Assembly (NCBI GenBank): GCA_017308515.1
Contig: JAFKEN010000012.1
Span: 1 to 64,000, forward strand
DNA from: Actinomycetales bacterium
Lineage (GTDB): Bacteria; Actinomycetota; Actinomycetes; Actinomycetales; Microbacteriaceae
Direction: 5' to 3'
Length of the DNA: 64,000 bases
The first letter of the stretch is position 1. Every line of letters begins with the position of its first letter. Made by a program: the position numbers and the translations under genes. Positions 56,462 through 64,000 of the stretch are shown in pieces. The notes under the pieces are model-generated. The model was not told where the DNA came from. It did no database searches and saw nothing but the letters and a program-made list of their open reading frames with translations.

Positions 56462-57436
56462 TCAGCCGACTCCCACCGCCCCCTGCACGCGGCGCTTCAG
56501 CTCGAGCAGGTCGGTCCCTCCGACGCCCACACCCGGCAGCCCGCGGCGGATCAGGTCGGCGAGGCGCGGCTGCTCGACGAGCAGGGCGGATGCGCCGCCG
56601 ACCGAGCCGAGCGCGGTCACGCCGTCGGGGGCGCATCCATCGGGAACGGCGACGACGAGCGCCGACACCCGCGCTCGCGACTCGCGCGCCAGCCGCTTCG
56701 CCGCGACCGCCAGCTCGTGCACGGGTCGCTCGTCGGGGTCGAGCAGCCGCCCGAACACCTCGCCGCGCGCCACCTTCACCTCGCCGCCCCAGTCGTCGCT
56801 ACGCACCGCCCACAACCCCGTCGGGCCGAGCACGAGGTGGTCGATCGCGAGCGGATGCTCCGCCGAGCCGAGCACCACGTCGTGCCACACCGTGAAGCCG
56901 ATGCCGAGCGTCGCCAGCGCGCGGGCCGTCTCCTCCTGCGCGACCGCCGTCGCGAGCGGGCGGCGCACGGCCGCGGGCAGGGCGCGCAGCACGGCCGGAT
57001 CGTAGGGATCGCGCGCCGCCGCGTCGGCCGGACCGTCGCCCGTGCGGCCCTCGCCCGGCGGGGCCTCGGCCGCCCAGTCCGCGAGCGCGTCGAGGTACGC
57101 CGCGCGGGCGCGTGCCCCCGCCTCGCCGACGACCGTCGCGCGGGCGCGCGTGCCGAGCCGCTCGTCGGTCGGGCGGGGCGCCCAGGCCGCGCGCGCATCC
57201 GCCGCGTCGACCCCGCGCGCGCTCGTGCCGCCGCGGTCGTAGGCGGCGCGCGCCTCGGGGGTGCCCACCAGCTCCCACGCGCGCTGCACGGCGTCGAACG
57301 GCGCCGCCGCTCCCCCGGTGTCGGGATGCGTCGCCCGCAACCGAGCCCGGTACGCCCGGCGCAGCTCCGCCTCGCTCGCATGCGCCGACACCCCGAGCAC
57401 CTCGTACGGCGACGCGGCGAGCGGACTCTCGGGCAC
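56462..57436 (-). CDS. J-domain / NERD fusion protein
   Basis: In this 324-residue protein, residues 10-70 form a DnaJ J-domain with the HPD motif (ATHPDTGG) and the helices YEVLGVSAHASEAELRRAYR. The C-terminal half resembles a NERD domain (LGIGFTVWHDVVLG, AIDHLVLGPTGLWAVRSD, GEVKVARGEVFG), with Asp and Lys residues in nuclease-like positions. J-domains stimulate Hsp70 ATPase. TAGCCT six bases before the GTG start fixes it at 57436. The fusion suggests a nuclease or DNA-linked protein that recruits DnaK. Confidence 0.8.
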   Translation of the reverse strand: MPESPLAASPYEVLGVSAHASEAELRRAYRARLRATHPDTGGAAAPFDAVQRAWELVGTPEARAAYDRGGTSARGVDAADARAAWAPRPTDERLGTRARATVVGEAGARARAAYLDALADWAAEAPPGEGRTGDGPADAAARDPYDPAVLRALPAAVRRPLATAVAQEETARALATLGIGFTVWHDVVLGSAEHPLAIDHLVLGPTGLWAVRSDDWGGEVKVARGEVFGRLLDPDERPVHELAVAAKRLARESRARVSALVVAVPDGCAPDGVTALGSVGGASALLVEQPRLADLIRRGLPGVGVGGTDLLELKRRVQGAVGVG

Positions 57437-57480
57437 CCTCCGAGGCTACGGGAGCGGGTGCGCGCGCCCCGTCCGCCGTC

Positions 57481-58296
57481 TCAGTCGCCGACGCGCAGCA
57501 GGCTGGCCCCGAATCGCAGCTGCGGCGCGATCGCGGAATCGGTGGCGTAGGCGCGCAGGGTCAGCTCGTCGCCGGCATCCAGATGCACGATGCCGACGAC
57601 CCGCAGGGCGCCGGTGCCGACCTCGTAGGGCGGGGAGACGGTCGCGCCGTTCACCGCGAAGGTCAGCGCGAGCGCCGCCGACGCGGTGGGCTGCAGGTAC
57701 GCGTCGACCCAGTAGTCGCCGGCCACGGCCGCCACGAGCGCGTCGCCGCTGTGCGTCGGGGCGCTGCCGCCGGATGCGGTGGTCGGGGCGAACAACAGCG
57801 GCAGGTCGGTGCCGCTCTCGGCCACCGCCACCGTCACCGGCGTGGCGGCGTGCACGCTGACGTAGTCGCGCGGCGCATCCTCCCCCGCCGCGCCGGCGGG
57901 GCCGGCCGGGCCGGGGGCGCCGGGGGCACCGGGCGCACCGGGCGCACCGTCGGATCCGGGAGCGCCGTCGGATCCGGGCGCACCGTCCGCTCCCGGAGCA
58001 CCGTCCGCGCCGGGCGCCCCGGTCGGGCCGGTCGGGCCGGTCGCTCCGGTGGCTCCGCGCGGCCCGGTGGCGCCGCGGGGACCCGTCGCTCCCGCCGGTC
58101 CGGTCGGACCCGGTGCGCCGGTCGAGCCGGGCGCGCCGTCGGTTCCGTCGGCGCCGGGCTCGCCGGGTGATCCCTCGGCCCCGACCGAGCTGGCCTGCGC
58201 CTGCGAGGCGACCAGGAGCGCGCCGGCGACGCCCGACCCGCCCCCGATGACGATCATCCCGACGACCAGCAGAACGACGACGACAGCACGTGACAC
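57481..58296 (-). CDS. collagen-like surface protein
   Basis: This 271-residue protein has a membrane anchor or signal segment ([20 protein letters not shown]), then about 33 Gly-X-Y triplets ([29 protein letters not shown]), and a C-terminal beta-rich domain of about 120 residues. That domain is comparable in form to BclA/C1q-like trimerisation domains. Bacterial collagen-like proteins form trimeric stalks on the surface. No sortase motif is present. The repeat region is a likely site of length variation. Confidence 0.85.
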   Translation of the reverse strand: MSRAVVVVLLVVGMIVIGGGSGVAGALLVASQAQASSVGAEGSPGEPGADGTDGAPGSTGAPGPTGPAGATGPRGATGPRGATGATGPTGPTGAPGADGAPGADGAPGSDGAPGSDGAPGAPGAPGAPGPAGPAGAAGEDAPRDYVSVHAATPVTVAVAESGTDLPLLFAPTTASGGSAPTHSGDALVAAVAGDYWVDAYLQPTASAALALTFAVNGATVSPPYEVGTGALRVVGIVHLDAGDELTLRAYATDSAIAPQLRFGASLLRVGD

Positions 58297-58461
58297 GGAA
58301 CCCCCCGGAGAGCGGTCTCACACTAACTGAGCCGCGCCCGGTGCGACGCGCGCCACCCACCGGCGGGCGTGCAAGGGCCGGCTCTGAGTGCCGCCTGGGT
58401 CCGGCCCGCGAGCCGGCTCCGCGGTGGGCGCGACCCCCGCGACCTCGTCTAGACCGGACGC

Positions 58462-58641
58462 ATGGCGAACGACGAGACGAGCGATCGCGACCCACGGGAG
58501 CTCACGCCCGACGATCTGGAGTTCGACGAGTGGATCCGCTTCCATCCCGACCCGCTCGCCCAGCGGGAGGCGTCGCGCGGCGACGGGCCGCTGCCCGAGG
58601 AGCTGCCCGACGTCGAATTGCCGCTCGACCCCGAGGAGTGA
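58462..58641 (+). CDS. 59-residue acidic protein
   Basis: The protein starts MANDETSDRDPRELTPDDLE and continues DEWIRFHPDPLAQREASRGD, then PLPEELPDVELPLDPEE. TAGACC lies six bases before the ATG, and the coding frame has host-like G/C third positions throughout. It is strongly acidic and may be disordered. It is one of several small proteins clustered in 58.4-60.6 kb. No family is recognised. Confidence 0.7.
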   Translation: MANDETSDRDPRELTPDDLEFDEWIRFHPDPLAQREASRGDGPLPEELPDVELPLDPEE

Positions 58642-58779
58642 GCCACCTGGCAACCCGCTCCGCGCCCGCGCAGAGCCGCCTCCATCCGCTCGCGCCGCGG
58701 GCGCGACCTCGGTAGACCGGGTGACCGGTCGCGACCCCGCGTGAACGCCGCGCCTCCGGCCGCGATCGGGAAGGACGCC

Positions 58780-58998
58780 ATGACGACCGACGCGCGAACC
58801 CGCACCGCGCCCGAGCCGACCCGGTTCGAGCCCGAGGCCGGCAGCCAGGCCGCCGTTCTCAACGACTTCGACCAGACCAACGGGATCATCGAGCGCCTCT
58901 ACGGCACCGACTCGCGCGACGATGACCCGACCACCACGCGCGAGATCCACACCGTGCAGGGCCGCCGCGGTGGTCGCGGTGGTCGCGCGCGCGGCTGA
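58780..58998 (+). CDS. small protein with LNDFDQTNG motif (1)
   Basis: This 72-residue protein behind GGAAGGA is acidic at first, then has GSQAAVLNDFDQTNGIIERL, and ends in a Gly/Arg-rich tail (GRRGGRGGRARG) that could bind nucleic acid. The core motif is shared with the protein at 60233-60562. Function is unknown. An upstream GTG at 58741 would extend it by 13 residues without a ribosome site. Confidence 0.75.
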   Translation: MTTDARTRTAPEPTRFEPEAGSQAAVLNDFDQTNGIIERLYGTDSRDDDPTTTREIHTVQGRRGGRGGRARG

Positions 58999-59033
58999 CG
59001 GGCCGCGTCGTGCGGGCCCGGGAGGAGCATCCG

Positions 59034-59237
59034 ATGAGCGGTCCCGATTTCATGAACTTCGAGCAGGGCATCGAGGCCGAGGTCGAGGGCGACGCCCTCA
59101 AGCGCCGCCTCGAGCGCGAGCGCGACGGGCGCGACGTCGAGGTGGACGAGGACGACGTCGCCGTCGACTCCGAGACGGCCGCGGCCCTCGAGGCCGAGGA
59201 GGAGATCGCCGACGAGCGCCTCTCCGGCGAGCACTGA
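59034..59237 (+). CDS. small acidic helical protein
   Basis: This 67-residue protein (FMNFEQGIEAEVEGDALKRR, AAALEAEEEIADERLSGEH) is strongly acidic and predicted helical from its composition. GGGAGGAG lies eight bases before the ATG. It follows the LNDFDQTNG gene by 35 bases and is probably co-transcribed. No family is recognised. Confidence 0.7.
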   Translation: MSGPDFMNFEQGIEAEVEGDALKRRLERERDGRDVEVDEDDVAVDSETAAALEAEEEIADERLSGEH

Positions 59238-59280
59238 TCCCGTGTCACCCGCGCGACGCGCAGACCTGTAGGCGCCCGCC

Positions 59281-59637
59281 TCAGTAGCCCAGCGTGCGCG
59301 CCAGTTCGGCGCCCGACACCGCCGCGACGATGACGACCGCGAGCAGCGCGATGACCGCCATCGTGCCGAGCGCCGCCGCGAGCAGGCTCAGACGTAGCCG
59401 ACGACGGCTCTCGGGCACGATGAGGCGCACGATCACCATCGCCGCGTAGAGCACGACGACGGCGATCGCGCCACTCGCCGCCACCCCGACGGGCGGGTAG
59501 GCGCCGACGACCATCGGGATCAGGATCGCGAGCGCCACCGCCGCGAGCACGGCCCCGACGACGAGCCAGGATGCACCCCGCGAGCGGGTAAGCGCGGGCT
59601 GGTTGCGCATCCGCGTGGGATCGCCGGACGCGCTCAT
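59281..59637 (-). CDS. small three-helix membrane protein
   Basis: In this 118-residue protein, about 20 charged N-terminal residues are followed by three hydrophobic segments (WLVVGAVLAAVALAILIPM, GVAASGAIAVVVLYAAMVIV, LLAAALGTMAVIALLAVVIV). Its ATG overlaps the stop of the upstream gene as ATGA. No family is recognised, and the topology suggests a small inner-membrane protein. Confidence 0.75.
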   Translation of the reverse strand: MSASGDPTRMRNQPALTRSRGASWLVVGAVLAAVALAILIPMVVGAYPPVGVAASGAIAVVVLYAAMVIVRLIVPESRRRLRLSLLAAALGTMAVIALLAVVIVAAVSGAELARTLGY

Positions 59638-59999
59638 TCGCGATCCGGGTCGGTCTCGTCGATGAGTGTCAGCAACTGCTTCGCGGCCTTCGCGATGTCG
59701 TCGTGGTCGTACTGCGCCGCGCGCGACTCCATCGAGATGATCGCGCCGCGGTGCACCTTGCGGTAGTCGCCGAGGGGGAACTCGAAGCGCCCCTTCGTCT
59801 CGGGGCTCGCGTCCTGGTCGATGCCGAGATGCCAGGCGGCGAACTCCTCCCAGCCGTTCTCCTCGAGGAACCGGTTCTCGGCGTCGGTGCTCGCGGCGTG
59901 CTCGCTCCAGTCGTCGCGCTCGTCGCGCACGACCTCGCCGCCGCGAATCAGCGCCTCGGCCTTCTTCACGGCGTCGCGGTTCAGGGTGACGTGGGGCAT
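59634..59999 (-). CDS. conserved hypothetical protein, partner of the small membrane protein
   Basis: This 121-residue soluble protein (VTLNRDAVKKAEALIRGGEV, GWEEFAAWHLGIDQDASPET, KGRFEFPLGDYRKVHRGAII) has AAGGAG in front of its ATG. The DNA and the motifs resemble small actinobacterial proteins of unknown function near stress genes. It overlaps the next gene as ATGA, so the two are translated together. Confidence 0.75.
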   Translation of the reverse strand: MPHVTLNRDAVKKAEALIRGGEVVRDERDDWSEHAASTDAENRFLEENGWEEFAAWHLGIDQDASPETKGRFEFPLGDYRKVHRGAIISMESRAAQYDHDDIAKAAKQLLTLIDETDPDRE

Positions 60000-60232
60000 G
60001 AGGTTCTCCTTCCGTTGCCCCCACTGGAACGCGTCGCGCGCGCGGGCGGGCCAACCCCCAGCGGATGCGCCCTCCCCGTCGAGTCGGCTCTCAGGCATCC
60101 CCTCCCAGGCATCTGCCTGGGCACCGCCTGAGCCCCGACCAGGAGGCGCCTGCGGCTCGCGGCACGCGCCCGGCGCGCCCGCGACACTGGCCGGACCGCG
60201 CCGACGACGGCGCCGAAGGAGGGAACGAGACC

Positions 60233-60562
60233 ATGACCCCCACCGACCACGACCACGACACCGCGGACCACGGCGACGACGCCCCGAAGCGCGCCCCGGA
60301 GGGCAGCCAGGCCGGCGTGCTCAACGACTTCGACCAGACGAACGGCCTGGTCGACGGCCTCGGCGGCGACGACGAGGGCGCCGAGGAGACGACGACCGAC
60401 CGCACCGAGGAGCTGGCCGACGGCGTGCTGCCGGCCGGGCAGACGAACACGTCCTCCGGCGCGGTCGCTCCGGTGCCGGGCATGACCGACGCCGAGGCCG
60501 CCAACACCGACGAGGACGCGGATCCCGCGGTCACCTCCTACAGCGAAGAGGGCCGGCGCTAA
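60233..60562 (+). CDS. small protein with LNDFDQTNG motif (2)
   Basis: This 109-residue acidic protein begins with His/Asp clusters (TDHDHDTADHGDD), followed by EGSQAGVLNDFDQTNGLVDG, the same core as in the protein at 58780-58998. It ends PAVTSYSEEGRR. The Shine-Dalgarno GAAGGAGG precedes the ATG. The two proteins share 13 of 16 core residues but differ elsewhere, so they are paralogous in the motif only. Confidence 0.75.
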   Translation: MTPTDHDHDTADHGDDAPKRAPEGSQAGVLNDFDQTNGLVDGLGGDDEGAEETTTDRTEELADGVLPAGQTNTSSGAVAPVPGMTDAEAANTDEDADPAVTSYSEEGRR

Positions 60563-60572
60563 GGGATCCCCC

Positions 60573-62555
60573 TCAGCGCCCGCGGCCTCCCCCGCCGCCG
60601 CCTCCGCCGCCTGAGAAGCCACCTCCGAAGGATCCGCTTGAGAAGCTCGAGCCGCCACCGCTCGACGACCAGCTCGATCCCCCGCCCGAGAAGCCCCGGC
60701 TGACCGGCGGCGGGGGCGGCGCGGGCGTGCTGCGCTGGATGCTCGCCAGGGTGGAGTGCAGCTGCCAGAGCGGGTCGGATCCGGTGCCCGAGACCCAGGT
60801 GAGCGGCACGGAGGCCTGCTGCGCCGCCACGGCGAGCACCTCGGCCCAGCTGTCTTCGACGCCCCACAGCACGGCGAAGGGCAGCAGCTTCTCGTAGAGC
60901 TTCACCATCTCGCGCGCGTCGGCGACGTCGATGCGCTCGGCGCCCTCGACGCTCTGCAGCACCCGCAGGCGATCCTTCTCGGCGATCGTCAGGTAGTCGC
61001 GCAGGCCCAGCAGGTGGTCGTTGACGCGGCGCCCGGCGGCGCTCAGTGTCATCACCTCGCGGCGGTTGCCCCACGCGGCGCCCCAGCCGTAGATCGTCGC
61101 CCCGAGCGCGAACCAGGAGGCGGTCGGCTCGTCGATCGCGAACTCGATGACGAGCAGCACGAGCGAGATGAACGCGGCGAGCACGGCGACCCCGACCAGC
61201 AGCCCCGAGCCCCACCAGGTGCGGGCCGTTCCGCGCAGCCCCTGGGACTCGAGGTGCTTCTCGGCCTTCGTGAGCACCGGGTAGAACTTCTTCGACAGCT
61301 CGGTGTCGTGGTCGGTGATCACGCGCGTGTCGCCGACCTCGAGCTTGTCGCCGAACAGCGCCTGCGCGAACTCCGTCTCGAGGCCTTCGTCGAGCCGGCT
61401 CGGGTCGACGAGCTCCACCTCGAAGACGTTGCGACCCTCCGGGTGCTCGAGCAGGCGCACGGCTCCGCGCACCGAGAGGTCGACGACCTGGGCGGCGAAG
61501 GCGCGGTCCTTGCGGCCGGCGACGAGGGCATCCTCGAGCAAGGTCAGATTCTCGGGCCGGGTGTACTGCGCGATGATGATGTCGCTCGCGGGCGTCGGCA
61601 CCGGGCCGCGCTCGCGCTTGAGCAGGTTCGACACGAAGCCGATGCCGATTCCCACGATCGTCATGAGGATCGCGGCGGGCGCGACGCCCTCCCATCCGGT
61701 GCGGGGATCCACGTAGTCGCCCCCGCCGGACCCGCTCTGCGACGGCGGCACGACCTCCTCGCCGGGCTCGAAGGTGTCGGGGGCGAACCCGATCGCGAAC
61801 GTCAGGGACTCGCCCGGCGCGAGCGAGCTCTGCGCCACCTCGAACACGGCCGGCTCGCCGGGCGCCCCGTCGGTGCGCACGATGCCGCTCTCGCACGGGC
61901 TCTTGGTGCCCAGGGTGCCGGCGTAGCAGGCAGCCGAGCCGCCGAGTGCGGGCACCAGCTCGGGCGCGATCTCGACCCGCGCGCTCGTCGGCCCGAAGGG
62001 CTGCGCCCAGTCGGTGCCGTTGACATCCCAGTAGAACTCCTGGATGCCGGTGTCGGCGAAGGTGCCCACCACATCGCGCTGGGTGTAGCTGATGACGTAG
62101 GTGGTGGGCCCGTGCACGTAGCTGTCGTCGCCGAGCCCGACCGAGAAGAAGTCGCCGTAGTACTCCGTGAAGTACGGCACCGGGTCGCCGTTCTCGTCGA
62201 CGACCGACTCGACGCTCGTGAACAGGCGCACGTCGCCGTAGTACTCGGGGATGTCGCGGTAGAGCCCCTTGTTCTGGTCGAACTCGGGGTAGAGGGCCGT
62301 GAAGGTCTCGACGACGCTCAGCGTCGCGTGGCCGCTCGCGTCGCGGCCGAGGCGGTAGTCGGCGTGGAAGTCGGCGATCGCGAAGTCGTTCACGTCGGCG
62401 CGCAGCCCCGCACCGGCGGGCAGCTCGGCCCGGCCCGACCGCTCATCGGGTCCCGGGGATGCCGCGGCCGGCCCCGCGACGAGCGCCAGCCCGGCGGCCA
62501 CGAGCGCCGCCGTCGCGAGGAGGCGGCCCGCTCCCGGGCGCATCGGTCGCCGCAT
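60573..62555 (-). CDS. DUF2207 membrane protein with Gly/Ser-rich tail
   Basis: This 660-residue protein has a cleavable-looking signal segment (LLATAALVAAGLALVAGPAAA) and an extracellular beta-rich domain of about 240 residues (ETFTALYPEFDQNKGLYRDI, QEFYWDVNGTDWAQPFGP). A membrane segment near residue 300 (VAPAAILMTIVGIGIGF), two more around 475-510 and a cytoplasmic domain follow. The tail is Gly/Ser-rich (GGGSSWSSSGGGSSF). DUF2207 proteins are common in actinobacteria and uncharacterised. An enzymatic role is not visible. Confidence 0.85.
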   Translation of the reverse strand: MRRPMRPGAGRLLATAALVAAGLALVAGPAAASPGPDERSGRAELPAGAGLRADVNDFAIADFHADYRLGRDASGHATLSVVETFTALYPEFDQNKGLYRDIPEYYGDVRLFTSVESVVDENGDPVPYFTEYYGDFFSVGLGDDSYVHGPTTYVISYTQRDVVGTFADTGIQEFYWDVNGTDWAQPFGPTSARVEIAPELVPALGGSAACYAGTLGTKSPCESGIVRTDGAPGEPAVFEVAQSSLAPGESLTFAIGFAPDTFEPGEEVVPPSQSGSGGGDYVDPRTGWEGVAPAAILMTIVGIGIGFVSNLLKRERGPVPTPASDIIIAQYTRPENLTLLEDALVAGRKDRAFAAQVVDLSVRGAVRLLEHPEGRNVFEVELVDPSRLDEGLETEFAQALFGDKLEVGDTRVITDHDTELSKKFYPVLTKAEKHLESQGLRGTARTWWGSGLLVGVAVLAAFISLVLLVIEFAIDEPTASWFALGATIYGWGAAWGNRREVMTLSAAGRRVNDHLLGLRDYLTIAEKDRLRVLQSVEGAERIDVADAREMVKLYEKLLPFAVLWGVEDSWAEVLAVAAQQASVPLTWVSGTGSDPLWQLHSTLASIQRSTPAPPPPPVSRGFSGGGSSWSSSGGGSSFSSGSFGGGFSGGGGGGGGGRGR

Positions 62556-62620
62556 GCGCCGAGCCTAGCGGCGCGGCGGGCGCGCGCTCAGTACCCGGTG
62601 CGCTCCGTTCCCCGGTGCGC

Positions 62621-63982
62621 TCAGTACCAGACCGTGAGGCTCGGAGCCACCGCCGAGCGCAGGAGGCGATCGGCGGCCGCGAGCGCCCGGCCGGAGCCGG
62701 CGTCGGGGCCGAGTTCGGTGATCCGGCCCGCCTGCGCCAGCTCGAACGGGGTGACCCCGCCGAGCGAGAGCGCCGAGAGCGCCGCCACGTCGAGCTCGAG
62801 GCCCGGCGCGGCGTCGGCCTCGGGGTCGTCGACCGCGGCGGCGACCTTCGCGGCGCCGTCGGCGTCGGCGTCGACCCGCAGCATCCAGTCGCCCTCCGCG
62901 TAGCCGAGACCGTCGTGCACCCGCAGCCGCAGCGCGCCCGCCTCGAGGTAGCCGCGCGCCGCGAGCGCCGCCGGCACGTCGAGGATGCGCACCCACTGGT
63001 GGTCGCCCACCGTCACCCGCGCGGCGCGCTCGTCGCCCAGCAGCCACCGCAGCGGCAGGTCGGTCGGCTGCAGGTGCGCGTGCACGACCGCGACGAGCGG
63101 CATCTGCACGAGATAGCCCCACACCGCCGCGAGACCCGCGGCGTCGGAAGCGACGATGAAGTCGACGTGCAGCTCGTGCTCCTCGAAGTCGTTGCCGGTC
63201 GAGGTGACGTGGTAGGTCGCGACCGCCGTCGCGGTGCCGTGCTCGTCGCGGGCGACGACGGCGCGCCGCACCCCTTTCTCGTCGGGCGCGATGCCGCTGC
63301 CGATCGCGAACAGCTGGCCCCAGCGCTCGGGCCACACGGGGATCCACCCCGGCCGGTTCGGACGCACCCGCTCGTAGACGCGCTCGGCCTCGTCGCGCGC
63401 CGCCTCGAGCGTCGCCGGCTCCAGCCGACGTGGGGTCGGATGCCCGACCCACCGCACCCGCGCGGTGTCGATGCGCCAGCTGGTGGCGTCGGCCGCCGGC
63501 GCGAAGCCGTAGCGGCCGTAGAGGGTCGCCTCGCTGACGGTGAGCATCGCGTAGGGGTGGCCGCGCTCGGCCGCGACCCGCAGCTCCTGCTCGAGCATCG
63601 CGCGGGCGATGCCCTGCCGGGCGTGCGTGGGCAGCACCGTCACCGTGCTGATCGCCCAGGAGCGCGCGACGCGCCCCTCGCCGGCCGCCGTCGCCGGAAG
63701 GGTCAGCTCGGTCGACCAGGAGCCGACCGTCGCGATCGGCCACGGATGCGCGATGCGGTCGTCGTAGACGGCGACCAGGCGGCGCCGCTGCAGCGCGTCG
63801 CGGAAGGTGCGGTACTGCTCCTCGGTGCGGTCGGGCTCGTGGAACCCGCGGTTCACGGCGTGCGGGTAGGCCGCCTGGCCCTCGACGTCGTCGGGGTCGA
63901 CGACCGTCATGCGCAGCCCGCGCTCGGCAAGGCGGGCGACGTACTGCTCGTCGATCGGGTGACGGCGGAAGTCCTCGGTCAT
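62621..63982 (-). CDS. Eis-like GNAT acetyltransferase
   Basis: This 453-residue protein has an N-terminal GNAT domain with the acetyl-CoA loop TVLPTHARQGIARAMLEQE. A second GNAT-like domain and a C-terminal sterol-carrier-like domain (SALSLGGVTPFELAQAG) end at the family's typical terminal carboxylate (SLTVWY). Eis enzymes acetylate amines, including lysines and some aminoglycosides. The C-terminal carboxylate takes part in catalysis in characterised members. TAGCCT six bases before ATG 63982 gives a leaderless promoter. Confidence 0.88.
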   Translation of the reverse strand: MTEDFRRHPIDEQYVARLAERGLRMTVVDPDDVEGQAAYPHAVNRGFHEPDRTEEQYRTFRDALQRRRLVAVYDDRIAHPWPIATVGSWSTELTLPATAAGEGRVARSWAISTVTVLPTHARQGIARAMLEQELRVAAERGHPYAMLTVSEATLYGRYGFAPAADATSWRIDTARVRWVGHPTPRRLEPATLEAARDEAERVYERVRPNRPGWIPVWPERWGQLFAIGSGIAPDEKGVRRAVVARDEHGTATAVATYHVTSTGNDFEEHELHVDFIVASDAAGLAAVWGYLVQMPLVAVVHAHLQPTDLPLRWLLGDERAARVTVGDHQWVRILDVPAALAARGYLEAGALRLRVHDGLGYAEGDWMLRVDADADGAAKVAAAVDDPEADAAPGLELDVAALSALSLGGVTPFELAQAGRITELGPDAGSGRALAAADRLLRSAVAPSLTVWY

Positions 63983-64000
63983 CCCTCCAGGCTAGGCCCG

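Overview
This is a GC-rich actinobacterial chromosome segment, most likely from the family Microbacteriaceae. The evidence is the very high GC3 codon use, a class A RNase P RNA beside a Nif3/zinc-ribbon pair, glnA2 next to glnE, a polyphosphate glucokinase gene, and many genes whose start codon lies 6-7 nt behind a TANNNT box (leaderless-type promoters). Species cannot be fixed from the sequence alone.

Region A (1-12.8 kb) is the end of an integrative mobile element. A cut IS3-type insertion sequence sits at the left edge. It is followed by a minus-strand cadmium/heavy-metal cassette (cmtR-like repressor, cadD, an extra lspA, a short cation-diffusion transporter, a small CC protein). Then come element core genes: ssb, a DUF4913 gene, and a giant N6-methylase/helicase gene with a second well-formed gene nested in another frame. 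A PIN/HTH toxin-antitoxin pair and an excisionase/tyrosine-integrase pair close the element. The junction with the chromosome should lie between 12.5 and 12.8 kb.

Region B (12.8-46 kb) is mostly core chromosome. It holds an ArsR/SulP pair and nitrogen control (glnA2, glnE). Cofactor and housekeeping genes follow: nadE, an adenosylhomocysteinase-like gene, panB, map and ppgK. A VIT-type iron transporter sits under a DtxR/IdeR-like iron box. A three-gene flavin electron-transfer operon (ferric-reductase-like protein, FMN-binding lipoprotein-like protein, ApbE) precedes rnpB. After that come zinc-ribbon and Nif3 genes, transporters, tRNA-Val, ldh, a DarT-like gene, a TehA/SLAC1-type channel, and a DUF222/HNH gene with an upstream SOS-like box. 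A run of tiny acidic proteins, DUF2200 and arylamine N-acetyltransferase ends the region.

Region C (46.4-54.8 kb) is a defence island. It contains a NERD protein, a small CxxC protein and an Mrr-like endonuclease. Next to them is a tightly coupled cassette of an MmeI-like methyltransferase without a visible nuclease motif, a DEAD-box helicase and a GIY-YIG nuclease. Every junction in this cassette is a GTGA overlap, and the cassette is coupled to the DUF5997 gene upstream. A vapBC pair follows at 55.6 kb.

Region D (56-64 kb) carries a J-domain/NERD fusion, a collagen-repeat surface protein, several small acidic stress-type proteins (two sharing an LNDFDQTNG motif), a DUF2207 membrane protein and an Eis-like acetyltransferase. 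Several gene 3' ends are followed by short tandem repeats that copy the stop-codon region.
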